Source: Pseudomonas fluorescens (lineage in GTDB: Bacteria; Pseudomonadota; Gammaproteobacteria; Pseudomonadales; Pseudomonadaceae). Taken from it: a stretch of 64,000 bases of DNA. Every line of letters starts with the position of its first letter. The stretch's first letter is position 1. The translations under genes were made by a program, and so were the position numbers. This document shows, one piece after another, positions 18,100 through 26,572 of the stretch. Under the pieces are notes generated by a model that ran no database searches, was not told the origin of the DNA, and was given only the letters and a program-made list of their open reading frames with translations. Where the stretch lies: positions 1 to 64,000 of the forward strand of contig NZ_LACH01000008.1 of the NCBI RefSeq assembly GCF_000968015.1, given 5' to 3'.

Positions 18100-18951
18100 T
18101 CAGTCCGCCTTGCTGACAGTCAACCCGAGCCGGGTCAGGGCCAGTTTCAGGGCATCGGCCAGGTTGGCCTTGGTGACCACGCCTTGCAGGTCCAGCCCCA
18201 GGTGCACGATGGTCTGGGCGATCTGCGGACGCACACCGCTGATGATGCAATCGGCGCCCATCAAGCGAATGGCGGTCACCGTTTTGAGCAGGTGCTGAGC
18301 CACCAGCGTATCGACAGTCGGCACGCCGGTGATGTCGATAATGGCGATCTCCGAACCGGTGTCGACGATCCGCTGCAACAGCGATTCCATCACCACCTGA
18401 GTCCGTTGTGAGTCGAGGGTGCCAATCATCGGCAGCGCCAGCACGCCATCCCAGAGCTTGACCACCGGGGTCGACAGTTCCAGCAGCTCTTCCTGCTGGC
18501 GCTTGATCACTGCTTCGCGGGACTTCTGGAAGGTGCGGATGGTGTGCATGCCCAGGGCATCGAGCAGTTCGGAGACTTCCCATATTTGCTCGGCCAACAG
18601 CGCCGGATTGTCCTGGTAGTGATTCTGCAGGAGCGCAAACAGCGGGCCTTTCAGTGCAAAGATGAAGCTGGCAGTCTGGTACGAGTCCTGGCCAAGCAGG
18701 GCGCGGCTGTGGGAGAGTTTTTCGAGGAACTGGCGAATCTCGTCCCAGCCCGGTGCCGCAATATTCTGGCCGTTGCCTCGTTCAAGGCCCGAGACGATCA
18801 GTTGCAGGAACTCCGCTGTCTGCTGCCGCAGATCCTGCTCTTTGAGGTTGCGCGCGGCACCGCTGGCTTCAAGGCCTTTGGTCCATTCGGCCAACAGTTG
18901 CGTCTGGTTTTTTGTCATCGCATCGAGTGTGCTGGTTTGCAGTGCTGCCAT
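18100..18951 (-). CDS. rsbR: Stressosome sensor RsbR (N-terminal sensor plus STAS domain)
   Basis: A 283-residue protein. An N-terminal helical, globin-like RsbR sensor domain (1-150) is joined by a helix to a C-terminal STAS domain (about 165-275). The STAS loop DITGVPTVDTLVAQHL holds Thr208, Thr212 and Thr215; Thr215 aligns best with the regulatory threonine of the family. It is first in a six-gene leftward operon with rsbS, rsbT, the phosphatase fusion and two kinases. It probably defines which stress the complex senses; no haem ligand or other cofactor residue could be assigned by eye. Confidence 0.9.
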   Translation of the reverse strand: MAALQTSTLDAMTKNQTQLLAEWTKGLEASGAARNLKEQDLRQQTAEFLQLIVSGLERGNGQNIAAPGWDEIRQFLEKLSHSRALLGQDSYQTASFIFALKGPLFALLQNHYQDNPALLAEQIWEVSELLDALGMHTIRTFQKSREAVIKRQQEELLELSTPVVKLWDGVLALPMIGTLDSQRTQVVMESLLQRIVDTGSEIAIIDITGVPTVDTLVAQHLLKTVTAIRLMGADCIISGVRPQIAQTIVHLGLDLQGVVTKANLADALKLALTRLGLTVSKAD

Positions 18952-19269
18952 GTGCCTTGACTCCCTGGAAGTGTTTGCCGGTTCCCAAATATTGACCGGT
19001 GTAAAGTCAGAGACCTTTGCCGAATGAGATAGTTGTTCGCCCGGCAGGATATTTTGATCCGGTGCACATGGACTCTAGTAGGAGCTGCCGAAGGCTGCGA
19101 TCTTTTGGCAGCTTCGGGGATTGCCGAAGATCAAAGTCAAAAGATCGCAGCCTTCGGCAGCTCCTACGGGTCGGCGATCCATTCGATGGAACGTTGCTTG
19201 CCGGGCGGCTTCGAATCTTCAAGGCCCGACTGTTTCAGCCGCGCACGTGCAGTGATGAACGAGGTACTT
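18952..19269. repeat. Intergenic region with REP doublet (19077-19169)
   Basis: A 318-bp gap between rsbR and a small rightward gene. It holds an inverted pair of the GTAGGAGCTGCCGAAGGCTG repeat with extra copies of the GCAGCTTCGG / GCCGAAG core in its loop. The promoter of the stressosome operon should lie in 18952-19076, but no confident -35/-10 pair was picked out. Confidence 0.8.
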
Positions 19270-19458
19270 ATGAAAGATGACAGTGGTCGTGAGGACAACG
19301 GCAAAACAGCCGAACCGGAAAGCGCAGACCAAGCGGTCGACCAGAAGCAACTCCACACCGATAACGACAATGAGTTCAGCCCGGGTTTCAAGCCCAATCC
19401 CGACCGGCCCAAACCCGGGGATGACACCGATGCAGACATCGACACCGATGGCGGCTAG
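19270..19458 (+). CDS. Small acidic protein of unknown function
   Basis: A 62-residue, very polar protein rich in Asp, Glu, Lys and Pro, with no hydrophobic core, so probably disordered. The start at 19270 is chosen because GAGG lies 5 nt upstream; ATG 19255 is in frame but has no better site. The C-terminus is a run of Asp/Thr pairs (DDTDADIDTDGG). It lies beside the stressosome operon and ends in a clear terminator. No function is recognised. Confidence 0.65.
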   Translation: MKDDSGREDNGKTAEPESADQAVDQKQLHTDNDNEFSPGFKPNPDRPKPGDDTDADIDTDGG

Positions 19459-19469
19459 GCAAGTCGTGA

Positions 19470-19500
19470 AAAGGCCGCATCAATCGATGCGGCCTTTTTG
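19470..19500 (+). terminator. Rho-independent terminator
   Basis: An AAGGCCGCAT / ATGCGGCCTT stem with a short CAATCG-type loop is followed by TTTTTG. It lies 12 bp after the small acidic gene and faces the convergent DUF4142 gene, so it may serve both. Confidence 0.85.
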
Positions 19501-19522
19501 TGGACCTTACTTTTTGTGAGCG

Positions 19523-20044
19523 TTATTTACTGGGGTGGGCAGCCTGGAGCTTTTTCGCCATATCCAGATGTTTCTCCAGCGCCGGCAGCATTTTTTGCGC
19601 GAAACCTTTCAGCGCCGTGGCGCCTTTGACTTTGTCGTCTGTCACTGTGTTGGCTTCTTTCTTGAACAGCTCGAGGGTGTCTTCGTGAGCCTTCACCTGA
19701 TTGTTGGCATAGGCCGCGTCGAAGGATTCATCACGCAAGTCGAGGATTTTCTCTTTCGCCTGTTTGACCAGCGTCGTGCTGTCCGGTACCTCGATGTCAT
19801 GCTTTTTTGCCAGCGCCGCCAGTTCATCGTTGGCCTTGGAATGGTCGGTGATCATCATTTTGGCGAATGCCTTGATGTCCGCCGATGAGCTTTTTTCCAG
19901 GGCCAGTCGGCTCGTTTCGACTTCCGCGATACCGCCCGCGGCCGCGCTGTCGACGAAGTCATTGGAAGTGGCGGCGAACGCCGTGCCCATGCTGGTGCTC
20001 AAGGCTACGGCCAAACTGAGGTGGCGCAGGGTAAATCCGTCCAT
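19523..20044 (-). CDS. DUF4142 periplasmic protein
   Basis: A 173-residue protein with a signal peptide ending GTAFA (cleavage near residue 24), followed by a four-helix, ferritin-like DUF4142 domain (about 28-165). Family hallmarks are ETSRLALEKS, KMMITDHSKANDEL and the HEDTLELFKKEA segment. Function of DUF4142 is unproven; it is common near stress genes. A GGAG site lies upstream of the start. It sits between small stress-type genes and converges on the terminator at 19470. Confidence 0.85.
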   Translation of the reverse strand: MDGFTLRHLSLAVALSTSMGTAFAATSNDFVDSAAAGGIAEVETSRLALEKSSSADIKAFAKMMITDHSKANDELAALAKKHDIEVPDSTTLVKQAKEKILDLRDESFDAAYANNQVKAHEDTLELFKKEANTVTDDKVKGATALKGFAQKMLPALEKHLDMAKKLQAAHPSK

Positions 20045-20261
20045 TGGTTATTCTCCACACAGGTTTTCATGGGCGATCGATTGATCGTTAATCTGTGGAG
20101 GCCGACCAGCGGACAAAGGTTTTATTGCGTTTGCGGCAGGGCGACGAACGGGCACCGCTGGTCTGATAGGCGGTCGACAGAACCGGCTAACCGAGGCCAT
20201 TCTGATAGTTGGTGAACGCAATTGATCGCGTTTGCCTCCGATCAACAAACGGAGGTGTTCC

Positions 20262-20504
20262 ATGCCGGTGCCACACGACCTTTATCAGGATCTCAAGCTT
20301 TCAAAGGAAGATATCCAGCAAAAACGCACCAAGGATCCGTTACTGGATTCACTGATCAACAAGTATTCGCAGGCGGACGCCGAGGTGGTCAAGGCTGAAA
20401 CCGCCCAATCGGATGCGCCCAGTGATGACGCATTGAAGAAGCTCAAGGCGAAGCGCGTGGAGGTTAAGCAAAAGATCGTTGATCGACTCCAGACGCCGTC
20501 CTGA
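20262..20504 (+). CDS. YdcH/DUF465-like small helical protein
   Basis: An 80-residue protein that looks like a two-helix hairpin. KDPLLDSLINKYSQADAEV and LKKLKAKRVEVKQKIVDRL match the DUF465 (YdcH) pattern of D-F-L-K-Y plus L-K-K-L-K. The start at 20262 follows GGAGG by 6 nt. A 20-residue polar loop (QSDAPSDDA) parts the helices. Role is unknown; DUF465 proteins are small cytosolic coiled coils. Confidence 0.75.
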   Translation: MPVPHDLYQDLKLSKEDIQQKRTKDPLLDSLINKYSQADAEVVKAETAQSDAPSDDALKKLKAKRVEVKQKIVDRLQTPS

Positions 20505-20614
20505 CGCGCCCTGTCTGGTCACCGACGATCGGTGACTGAAAAATGGGAACGGCGATAAATACCGGCACCTCGAATGTTCAGAGTCCGAATTTACGGCTCC
20601 ATGCGAGGTGCCCC

Positions 20615-20875
20615 ATGACCGAACCACTCATCCCCGGTAATGAAAAGTTTCCCAGCGAAGAACAGGGTGGCTACGACCCCATCCCGACACATCCCGAACC
20701 CCTGAGTCCAGGACGCACCACTGTCAACCCGGAAGATGACCCGGGAATCGACGAACTGCCGAACAACGAAGGTGCCATCCCGATGGACGAGGATGACTCC
20801 ACCGCCATGGACCCGCACAGGGTGCTTGAAGAAACGGATAACGCGGTACGCGATGGTGAGATGGATCCGCGGTAA
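20615..20875 (+). CDS. Small acidic protein of unknown function
   Basis: An 86-residue, proline- and acid-rich protein (pairs of Asp/Glu through PEDDPGIDELPNNEG and MDEDDSTAMDP) without a hydrophobic core. GAGG is placed 7 nt before ATG 20615. It resembles the acidic protein at 19270 in composition but not in sequence. The set of three short genes around DUF4142 looks like a stress-inducible group, though this is inference only. Confidence 0.65.
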   Translation: MTEPLIPGNEKFPSEEQGGYDPIPTHPEPLSPGRTTVNPEDDPGIDELPNNEGAIPMDEDDSTAMDPHRVLEETDNAVRDGEMDPR

Positions 20876-20880
20876 ACCAA

Positions 20881-20965
20881 GATCAAAAGATCGCAGCCTT
20901 CGGCAGCTCCTACAGGTGTACGCGGAGTCAATGTAGGAGCTGCCGAAGGCTGCGATCTTTTGATG
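20881..20965. repeat. REP doublet (GCCGAAGGCTGCGATC variant)
   Basis: Inverted copies of the GTAGGAGCTGCCGAAGGCTG repeat fill the space between the convergent small gene and the SMP-30-like gene. They probably act as a bidirectional stop. Confidence 0.9.
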
Positions 20966-20966
20966 T

Positions 20967-22055
20967 TTACTGCAACGCAGTGCTCAACGGCAATCGCGCC
21001 ATGTTTTTCGCCTTCAACGACCCGAAGTACAACCAATCCCCGTACTCGCGAACGGTCGTGATCGGCGAGTAGTTGTCGCGGCTGCCGTCCTGCAAGTTGG
21101 CGATCACTTTACCGTCCAGGTCCAGCCCCAGCGCAAAGGCGCGCTTCTCCAACGGTTTGGGCAGGAAAGTCATGGCTCGCACGATCATCTTGCGCACGAA
21201 GGGATGCGGTGCGGTGGCATCGAGCAGCACGTTGCGCGGTGCATAGAGCGCCACCCAAAAGCGGTCGCGGCCATTGAACGCGAGGTTGTCCGGCAACCCT
21301 GGCAAGTTGTCGATGAATAGATCACGGGTGCCGGCTTTCGGTCCGCTCAGCCAGTAACGACTGATGCGATAGGCGCCCGTTTCGTTGACCAACACAAAGG
21401 CATCGTCCGGTCCCAGCGTCACGCCGTTGGCGAATTCCAGCTTATCCAGCAGGACCGCGGTCTTTCCGGTCTGGAAGTCATAACGCAGCAAGCGGCCATC
21501 GCCGCCGTGCTCGATGATCGCGTCGCCGTCACTGCCGTAGCCAAAGCGACTGGAGGCATCACTGAAATAGGCGTAGTGCCCGGACTTGTCGATCGCCACG
21601 TCGTCGGTGAAACCGAAGGGCACGCCGTTGGCCTCCGTGGTCAATGGAATCAGGCGGCCTTGGGCATCCAGTGACAGCAAGCCCTTGACCCCGTCGGCAA
21701 TCACCAGCAGACCGCTGGGATGACGGGCCAGGCCCAAGGGTCTGCCGCCCGTATCGGCCAGGACCTTGGTGACCTTGCCGTCGAGGCTGGTACGGATCAA
21801 TCGGCCGTCATGCAAACCCGTGATGAGAACGTTTTCCTCCAGCAGCAACGCTTCCGGCCCGTCGATATCGGCGACGCCGACGCGCTCCACGCCTTTGAGG
21901 CGCTGATTGTCGGCGTAGATGCCGCTGGTGAGAGAGGGCGCCGGTAGCGGTGTCCAGGCCACCGGTTGAACCTTGGTTGGCATCAGTAGCAGAAAGGCGC
22001 CGATGGCGACGATTATCAGCAACAACAGATGGCGAAACTTGATGGTTCGACTCAC
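20967..22055 (-). CDS. SMP-30/strictosidine synthase-like beta-propeller protein
   Basis: A 362-residue protein with an N-terminal membrane anchor (residues 9-25, LLLLIIVAIGAFLLL) and a six-bladed propeller of the SMP-30/gluconolactonase/strictosidine synthase type. Landmarks are DGPEALLL, GRPLGLARH, FTDDVAIDKSGHYAYFSDAS, FANGVTLGPDD and NLPGLPDNLAFNG. Relatives include lactonases and arylesterases. Its ATG overlaps the stop of the fatty-acid-hydroxylase fusion, so the two act together, probably at the membrane. Substrate unknown. Confidence 0.85.
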   Translation of the reverse strand: MSRTIKFRHLLLLIIVAIGAFLLLMPTKVQPVAWTPLPAPSLTSGIYADNQRLKGVERVGVADIDGPEALLLEENVLITGLHDGRLIRTSLDGKVTKVLADTGGRPLGLARHPSGLLVIADGVKGLLSLDAQGRLIPLTTEANGVPFGFTDDVAIDKSGHYAYFSDASSRFGYGSDGDAIIEHGGDGRLLRYDFQTGKTAVLLDKLEFANGVTLGPDDAFVLVNETGAYRISRYWLSGPKAGTRDLFIDNLPGLPDNLAFNGRDRFWVALYAPRNVLLDATAPHPFVRKMIVRAMTFLPKPLEKRAFALGLDLDGKVIANLQDGSRDNYSPITTVREYGDWLYFGSLKAKNMARLPLSTALQ

Positions 22056-23206
22056 GCGCTGACTCCTGCCGGGGCCAGTTGTTTTTGAGCCATCTCGCGC
22101 AATGCCAACATCGAAGCTGCCGACTCACGATCGATGCGGCGCTTGAGCAGCAGTCGATTGGCAATGCGCATCGCCAGGCCGCTGAACCGATACTCCAGGG
22201 TGCGGACAAAGTGTGTGCCAGCGCCCTGGGCCTTGCATTCATAAGTCACCACTAAAGACAACCCGTGATCGTCATGGGCCCAGGCACTCCAGCGGCGTCC
22301 TGGCAGGTATTCGTTAACCTCCCAGTGCAAGTGTCCCTCACGCCCGCCCGCCTTGATGTCTTCCTCGAACCGCCCCCCGGCATGCAGCGGACCGCTCTGG
22401 CCATCGACCTTGAGGGACGAAGGATGCCACTCCGGCCAACGGGTTACGGTGCTGGCATAGGCGAGCACGTCAATCGGGTTTCCAGCAATGTCGATCTGAT
22501 GCTGCATGCGGGTCATGGTTGTTCTCGTCGGGTGCAGGTCCGTCGGTTCCGGTTCCCAATAAAGGGTGCCGAACAGGTAGTCCATCAGCGGAAAAACGAT
22601 ATTGAAATTGCGTTCCTGCATCAGCTCACGACGGTGATGCAGTTCATGCAGGCGGCGCATCTGGCGGATCCACGGCAACCGTGTGACGGGGTTCTCCGGC
22701 GGCAGGTGCTCGCAGGCATGGAACACTTCATAGGTCAGGTAGCCGAGAACCAGGCAGCCGCCGAACATTCCGGCGACGTTGGCATCGAACTGCTCAAGCA
22801 GCCACCAGACGGGCAGGGTGATGACGACCGTGTGCAACACGATCAGCCAGGCTGGAAACAGAATCACCCGCCAGTCCCGGGCACTGTCATAGGTCATGTG
22901 GCCAGGGGCGAAAAAGCTGTGATGGTCGCCGGCATGGCGTGCGTAGAACATTCGCGCGAAGTTTTTTTTACGGTGCCCCAAGTGCCGATGGACCATGTAC
23001 ACGCCGAAGTTGAAGAACAACAACGTCAACGGAATTGCCAACCATTCCAGTGGCTGGACCTGGTGCACGGTGCTCCAGAATCCGCCGATGGCCAGCACCC
23101 CGAACAGCAGCACAAATGCGCCGTGCAGCCATGGGTTGTAGAGGGGATGAATAGCAGCGCGGTAGCGGGCGCGGAATGCTTCGGTGGTCTGCCTCACTGC
23201 AATCAC
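22052..23206 (-). CDS. Fatty acid hydroxylase/sterol desaturase fused to SRPBCC domain
   Basis: A 384-residue fusion. Residues 1-225 form a di-iron membrane hydroxylase with several hydrophobic spans and histidine boxes HRHLGH (73-78), HAGDHH (91-96), HACEH (163-167) and HELHHR (187-192). Residues about 235-384 form a START-like SRPBCC domain (IDVLAYASTVTRWPEWHPSS), a fold that binds hydrophobic ligands. The C-terminal domain may present lipid to the hydroxylase. It is co-translated with the SMP-30-like protein by a 4-bp overlap. A lipid hydroxylation role is inferred. Confidence 0.85.
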   Translation of the reverse strand: MIAVRQTTEAFRARYRAAIHPLYNPWLHGAFVLLFGVLAIGGFWSTVHQVQPLEWLAIPLTLLFFNFGVYMVHRHLGHRKKNFARMFYARHAGDHHSFFAPGHMTYDSARDWRVILFPAWLIVLHTVVITLPVWWLLEQFDANVAGMFGGCLVLGYLTYEVFHACEHLPPENPVTRLPWIRQMRRLHELHHRRELMQERNFNIVFPLMDYLFGTLYWEPEPTDLHPTRTTMTRMQHQIDIAGNPIDVLAYASTVTRWPEWHPSSLKVDGQSGPLHAGGRFEEDIKAGGREGHLHWEVNEYLPGRRWSAWAHDDHGLSLVVTYECKAQGAGTHFVRTLEYRFSGLAMRIANRLLLKRRIDRESAASMLALREMAQKQLAPAGVSA

Positions 23207-23304
23207 CTGTGGTTATTGTTATCTCCAGCAGATTAGACGATCCCGGCGCTTCAGGCGGGCCGAACCGTGAGGTCACACATGCCATGCTCCGGTGCAAACC
23301 GGAT

Positions 23305-24168
23305 TCAGATCAGCGGGTTCCAGCGTTGCGACCAGTCATCGTCGGATTTGATCACTTCGCGCAGCAGGTCGAAGGCGCGTTGCAAGGTCGCGGAATCGCG
23401 GTCGCGGGAGTAAACCAGATAGGTCGGGTAGCTGAATTCGGGGGCTTTGGGCACTTGCTCCAGCACACCGCTTTGCAGATAACTCTGGACCACCCGGGTG
23501 CGGAAGTAGCCGCTGCCGCCGTTTTCCAGAATGTACTGCAAACCCAGTGGGCCGAGGTTGAAGCTCAGCGCGGCTTTGGCTTTTTCCGGCAGGGCCGCAT
23601 CGTGCTGACGGCGGAAGTCCGGGCCCCAGTCGATGTACACGTAGGGATCGGGTCTTGCGGCCAGGCGGATGAGGACCAGTTTTTCTTCCAGCACCTGTTC
23701 GACTTGCAGGCGCGGCCAATACTCGGGCTGGTAAACCAGCGCGGCATCCAGAACTCCGAGTTCCAGTTGGCGCAGCAGGTTTTCACCGTCACGAATTTCC
23801 ATGCGCAGGGCGTGGCTGGGAATCTTCTCGCGCAGTGCGCCGGCCCAACTGAGCATCAGCGGGTTGCACAGACTGACCTCGCCACCGATGTGCAACACGT
23901 CGCGGTAACCCTCGGGCAACGGCAAGTCCCGTCGCGCCGCTTCCCAGGTTTCGACCAGTTGATTGGCGTAGACCACGAAGGCTTCACCGTTCGGCGTCAG
24001 GCGCGCACCGGCGCGGTTGCGCACGAACAGGGTGCTGCCCAGTTGACTCTCGAGTTTCTGCACGCGCGCGGTGATTGCGGTCTGGGTAACGTGAAGTTTT
24101 TCGGCGGCTGCGGCAAGGCTGCCGTGGCGGACGATTTCCAGAAAGGTGCGGGCGAGATCGATGTCCAT
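23305..24168 (-). CDS. LysR family transcriptional regulator
   Basis: A 287-residue regulator. The N-terminal winged helix (DLARTFLEIVRHGSLAAAAE, then VTQTAITARVQKLESQLGS, residues 4-45) is followed by the effector domain with LHIGGEVSL. It is transcribed toward the hydroxylase/SMP-30 pair, with about 100 bp between, and away from the Tat amidohydrolase. Its target cannot be deduced. The repeat-rich gap upstream holds its promoter. Confidence 0.92.
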   Translation of the reverse strand: MDIDLARTFLEIVRHGSLAAAAEKLHVTQTAITARVQKLESQLGSTLFVRNRAGARLTPNGEAFVVYANQLVETWEAARRDLPLPEGYRDVLHIGGEVSLCNPLMLSWAGALREKIPSHALRMEIRDGENLLRQLELGVLDAALVYQPEYWPRLQVEQVLEEKLVLIRLAARPDPYVYIDWGPDFRRQHDAALPEKAKAALSFNLGPLGLQYILENGGSGYFRTRVVQSYLQSGVLEQVPKAPEFSYPTYLVYSRDRDSATLQRAFDLLREVIKSDDDWSQRWNPLI

Positions 24169-24224
24169 GGGGCGGCCGGTGGGGAAAGTGCAGGCATTGT
24201 AAACGGATACCGCCGGATCAGTTC

Positions 24225-24408
24225 ATGTAGCAGCTGGCGGAGCCTGCGTTCGGTTCGGGCCGCGTTCGGACGTAGCAGTCGTGAATCCTGTGCACGCGGT
24301 TTATCTGAGACACCGCAGCGTTTGGTTTAGCGACTGCTGCGCAGCCGAACGCAGGCTCCGCCAGCTGCTACAGGGATCGAGGAGCTGCCGCAGGCTGCGA
24401 TCTTTTAG
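24225..24408. repeat. Long inverted repeat, third repeat flavour, plus partial REP
   Basis: Arms GTAGCAGCTGGCGGAGCCTG (24228-24247) and its complement CAGGCTCCGCCAGCTGCTAC (24352-24371) bracket about 100 bp with their own internal symmetry (GTTCGG / CCGAAC). A single half copy of the GAGCTGCCGCAGGCTGCGAT repeat follows at 24381-24406. This unit differs in sequence from the two main families but has the same architecture. Confidence 0.8.
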
Positions 24409-24417
24409 CGGCTCATT

Positions 24418-26376
24418 TCAAAACGCAAAACACGAACAACCAAAGGCCCCCCAGAAACCGGCGAAATCACTGACAGGCGCCGAGGACAGCCGCGCCCGTT
24501 CATGGCTATGCGCATGCACCGCGCAAGCCCCGACACATTGATGAACCTGCGCGGTCAGCGGCGCCAGGGGGTTCCAATGGCCCGGTACTTTGGCGACGGG
24601 CGACCATTCAGGCACCACCGGGACGGGAGGCGGCCCGAGTTTTTCAAACTCGACGCTGCCGTAGACGATCTTGCCGTCGACGATGGTCAGTACCGATTCG
24701 ATCCATTTGACTGCTTCATCCTCGATGTGGAAATAGTCCGCCGACAGCGCAATCAAGTCGGCCAGTTGCCCAACCTTGATCTGGCCTTTTTTGCCTTGCT
24801 CGGAGGAAAACCAGGCGCTGCCATGGGTGAAGAGTTCCAGCGCGGTGTCGCGGCTCAAGCCTTGCGGGTACAGCGCCAGACCACCGACGGTACGGCCGCT
24901 GATCAGCCAGTACAGCGAAGTCCAGGGGTTGTAGCTGGAGACGCGCGTGGCATCGGTGCCGGCACCGACCGGAATGCCTTCGGCCAGCATACGAGCGATG
25001 GGCGGCGTGGCTTCGGCAGCCTTGGCGCCGTAACGGTCGACGAAATACTCGCCCTGGAATGCCATACGGTCCTGGATCGCGATGCCACCGCCGAGGGCTT
25101 TAACCCGTTCGATGTTCTGCGGGGTGATGGTTTCCGCGTGGTCGAAGAACCACGGCAAACCATCGAACGGAATATCGCGATTAACCTTCTCGAATACGTC
25201 GAGCATACGGCTGATGGATTCGTTGTACGTGGCGTGCAAACGGAACGGCCAGCGCTGTTCCACCAGATGGCGGACCACCGGTTCCAGTTCCTGCTCCATG
25301 GTTTGCGGCAGGTCGGGGCGAGGCTCGAGGAAGTCCTCGAAGTCGGCCGCCGAGAACACCAGCATTTCCCCGGCACCGTTGTGCCGTAGGAAATCGTCGC
25401 CCTGACCGTAGTGGGAGGTGCTGGTCCAGTTCTTGAAGTCGCTCAGTTCTTCCTTGGGTTTTTGCGTGAACAGGTTGTAGGCAATGCGCACCGTGAGCTG
25501 CTGGTCTTTGGCCAGTTGCTGGATGACTTGATAGTCGTCCGGATAATTCTGGTAACCGCCGCCGGCGTCGATGGCGCTGGTGACACCCAGGCGATTGAGT
25601 TCGCGCATGAATTGGCGGGTGGAGTTGACCTGATACTCCAGCGGCAACTTCGGCCCTTTCGCCAGGGTCGAGTAGAGAATCATCGCGTTGGGGCGGGCGA
25701 TCAGCATGCCCGTCGGGTCGCCATTGGCATCGCGCTGGATTTCGCCACCCGGCGGGTTCGGCGTGTCACGGTTATAACCGACCACTTTCAATGCCGCGCG
25801 GTTGAGCAGGGCACGGTCGTAGAGGTGCAGGATGAACACCGGGGTATCCGGCGCGGCCTTGTTCAGTTCATCAATCGTCGGCAGGCGTTTTTCGGCGAAC
25901 TGGAACTCGTTCCAGCCACCGACCACTCGTACCCATTGTGGCGTGGGTGTGCGGTCGGCCTGATCCTTGAGCATACGCAGCGCGTCAGCCAGCGAGGGAA
26001 CGCCTTCCCAGCGCAGTTCGAGGTTGTAGTTGAGGCCACCACGGATCAGGTGCAGGTGCGAGTCGTTAAGGCCGGGAATCACCGTGCGACCGTGCAGGTC
26101 GATAATCTGGCTGCCGGGGCCTTGCAGGGCCATGGCCTGGGCATCGCTGCCGACCACCACGAAGCGTCCGTCCTTGATCGCGACGGCGCTGGCTTGAGGT
26201 TTTTTGCGATCGACGGTGTGCAGGCGTCCGTTGTACAGGATGAGGTCGGCGGGGGCGTCGGGCATGGTATTACTCCCTGCGATTAGCGGGCTGATCCAGG
26301 CACCGACGGCGCCTGCCGAAAGGCCTTGCAGTACACGTCGGCGGTTAAATCCGTCGTGGTCGTCAGGTGGGCTCAT
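24418..26376 (-). CDS. Tat-exported amidohydrolase (YtcJ-like, Amidohydro_3)
   Basis: A 652-residue enzyme. The twin-arginine signal NRRRVLQGLSAGAVGAW (residues 11-27) points to folded export. The metal pair is in PGLNDSHLHLIRGG. A HATYNESISRMLDVF segment, FDHAETI and GAGTDATRVSSYNPW follow in the TIM barrel. The last 40 residues are unusual, with HQCVGACAVHAHSH and GCSCFAF, a Cys/His-rich tail that could bind a metal. It is likely a periplasmic amide or ester hydrolase of unknown substrate. It stands alone, opposite no clear partner. Confidence 0.87.
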   Translation of the reverse strand: MSPPDDHDGFNRRRVLQGLSAGAVGAWISPLIAGSNTMPDAPADLILYNGRLHTVDRKKPQASAVAIKDGRFVVVGSDAQAMALQGPGSQIIDLHGRTVIPGLNDSHLHLIRGGLNYNLELRWEGVPSLADALRMLKDQADRTPTPQWVRVVGGWNEFQFAEKRLPTIDELNKAAPDTPVFILHLYDRALLNRAALKVVGYNRDTPNPPGGEIQRDANGDPTGMLIARPNAMILYSTLAKGPKLPLEYQVNSTRQFMRELNRLGVTSAIDAGGGYQNYPDDYQVIQQLAKDQQLTVRIAYNLFTQKPKEELSDFKNWTSTSHYGQGDDFLRHNGAGEMLVFSAADFEDFLEPRPDLPQTMEQELEPVVRHLVEQRWPFRLHATYNESISRMLDVFEKVNRDIPFDGLPWFFDHAETITPQNIERVKALGGGIAIQDRMAFQGEYFVDRYGAKAAEATPPIARMLAEGIPVGAGTDATRVSSYNPWTSLYWLISGRTVGGLALYPQGLSRDTALELFTHGSAWFSSEQGKKGQIKVGQLADLIALSADYFHIEDEAVKWIESVLTIVDGKIVYGSVEFEKLGPPPVPVVPEWSPVAKVPGHWNPLAPLTAQVHQCVGACAVHAHSHERARLSSAPVSDFAGFWGAFGCSCFAF

Positions 26377-26503
26377 GGCAATGCTCCACGCAAAGGCTCT
26401 TCATAAAAAAAGCGAGGGCAAACAGCCGATGTCTGACGCATGCGGCCAGAAGGAATATAGACGGCAAATCCACAGGTAGCCGTTTTCCGATGGCGAAAAA
26501 CGA

Positions 26504-26540
26504 CGAATCCCGCCACGAGGGGCGGGATTCGTTTGCAGCC
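26504..26540 (-). terminator. Rho-independent terminator of the SCP2 gene
   Basis: Stem CGAATCCCGCC / GGCGGGATTCG with an ACGAGG-type loop lies past the stop of the SCP2 gene on the minus strand. The adjoining plus-strand GAAAAACGA reads as a T-run on the minus strand. Confidence 0.75.
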
Positions 26541-26572
26541 AGGCGTGCCCCCGAAGGTCGGGAGCGGTGCGC

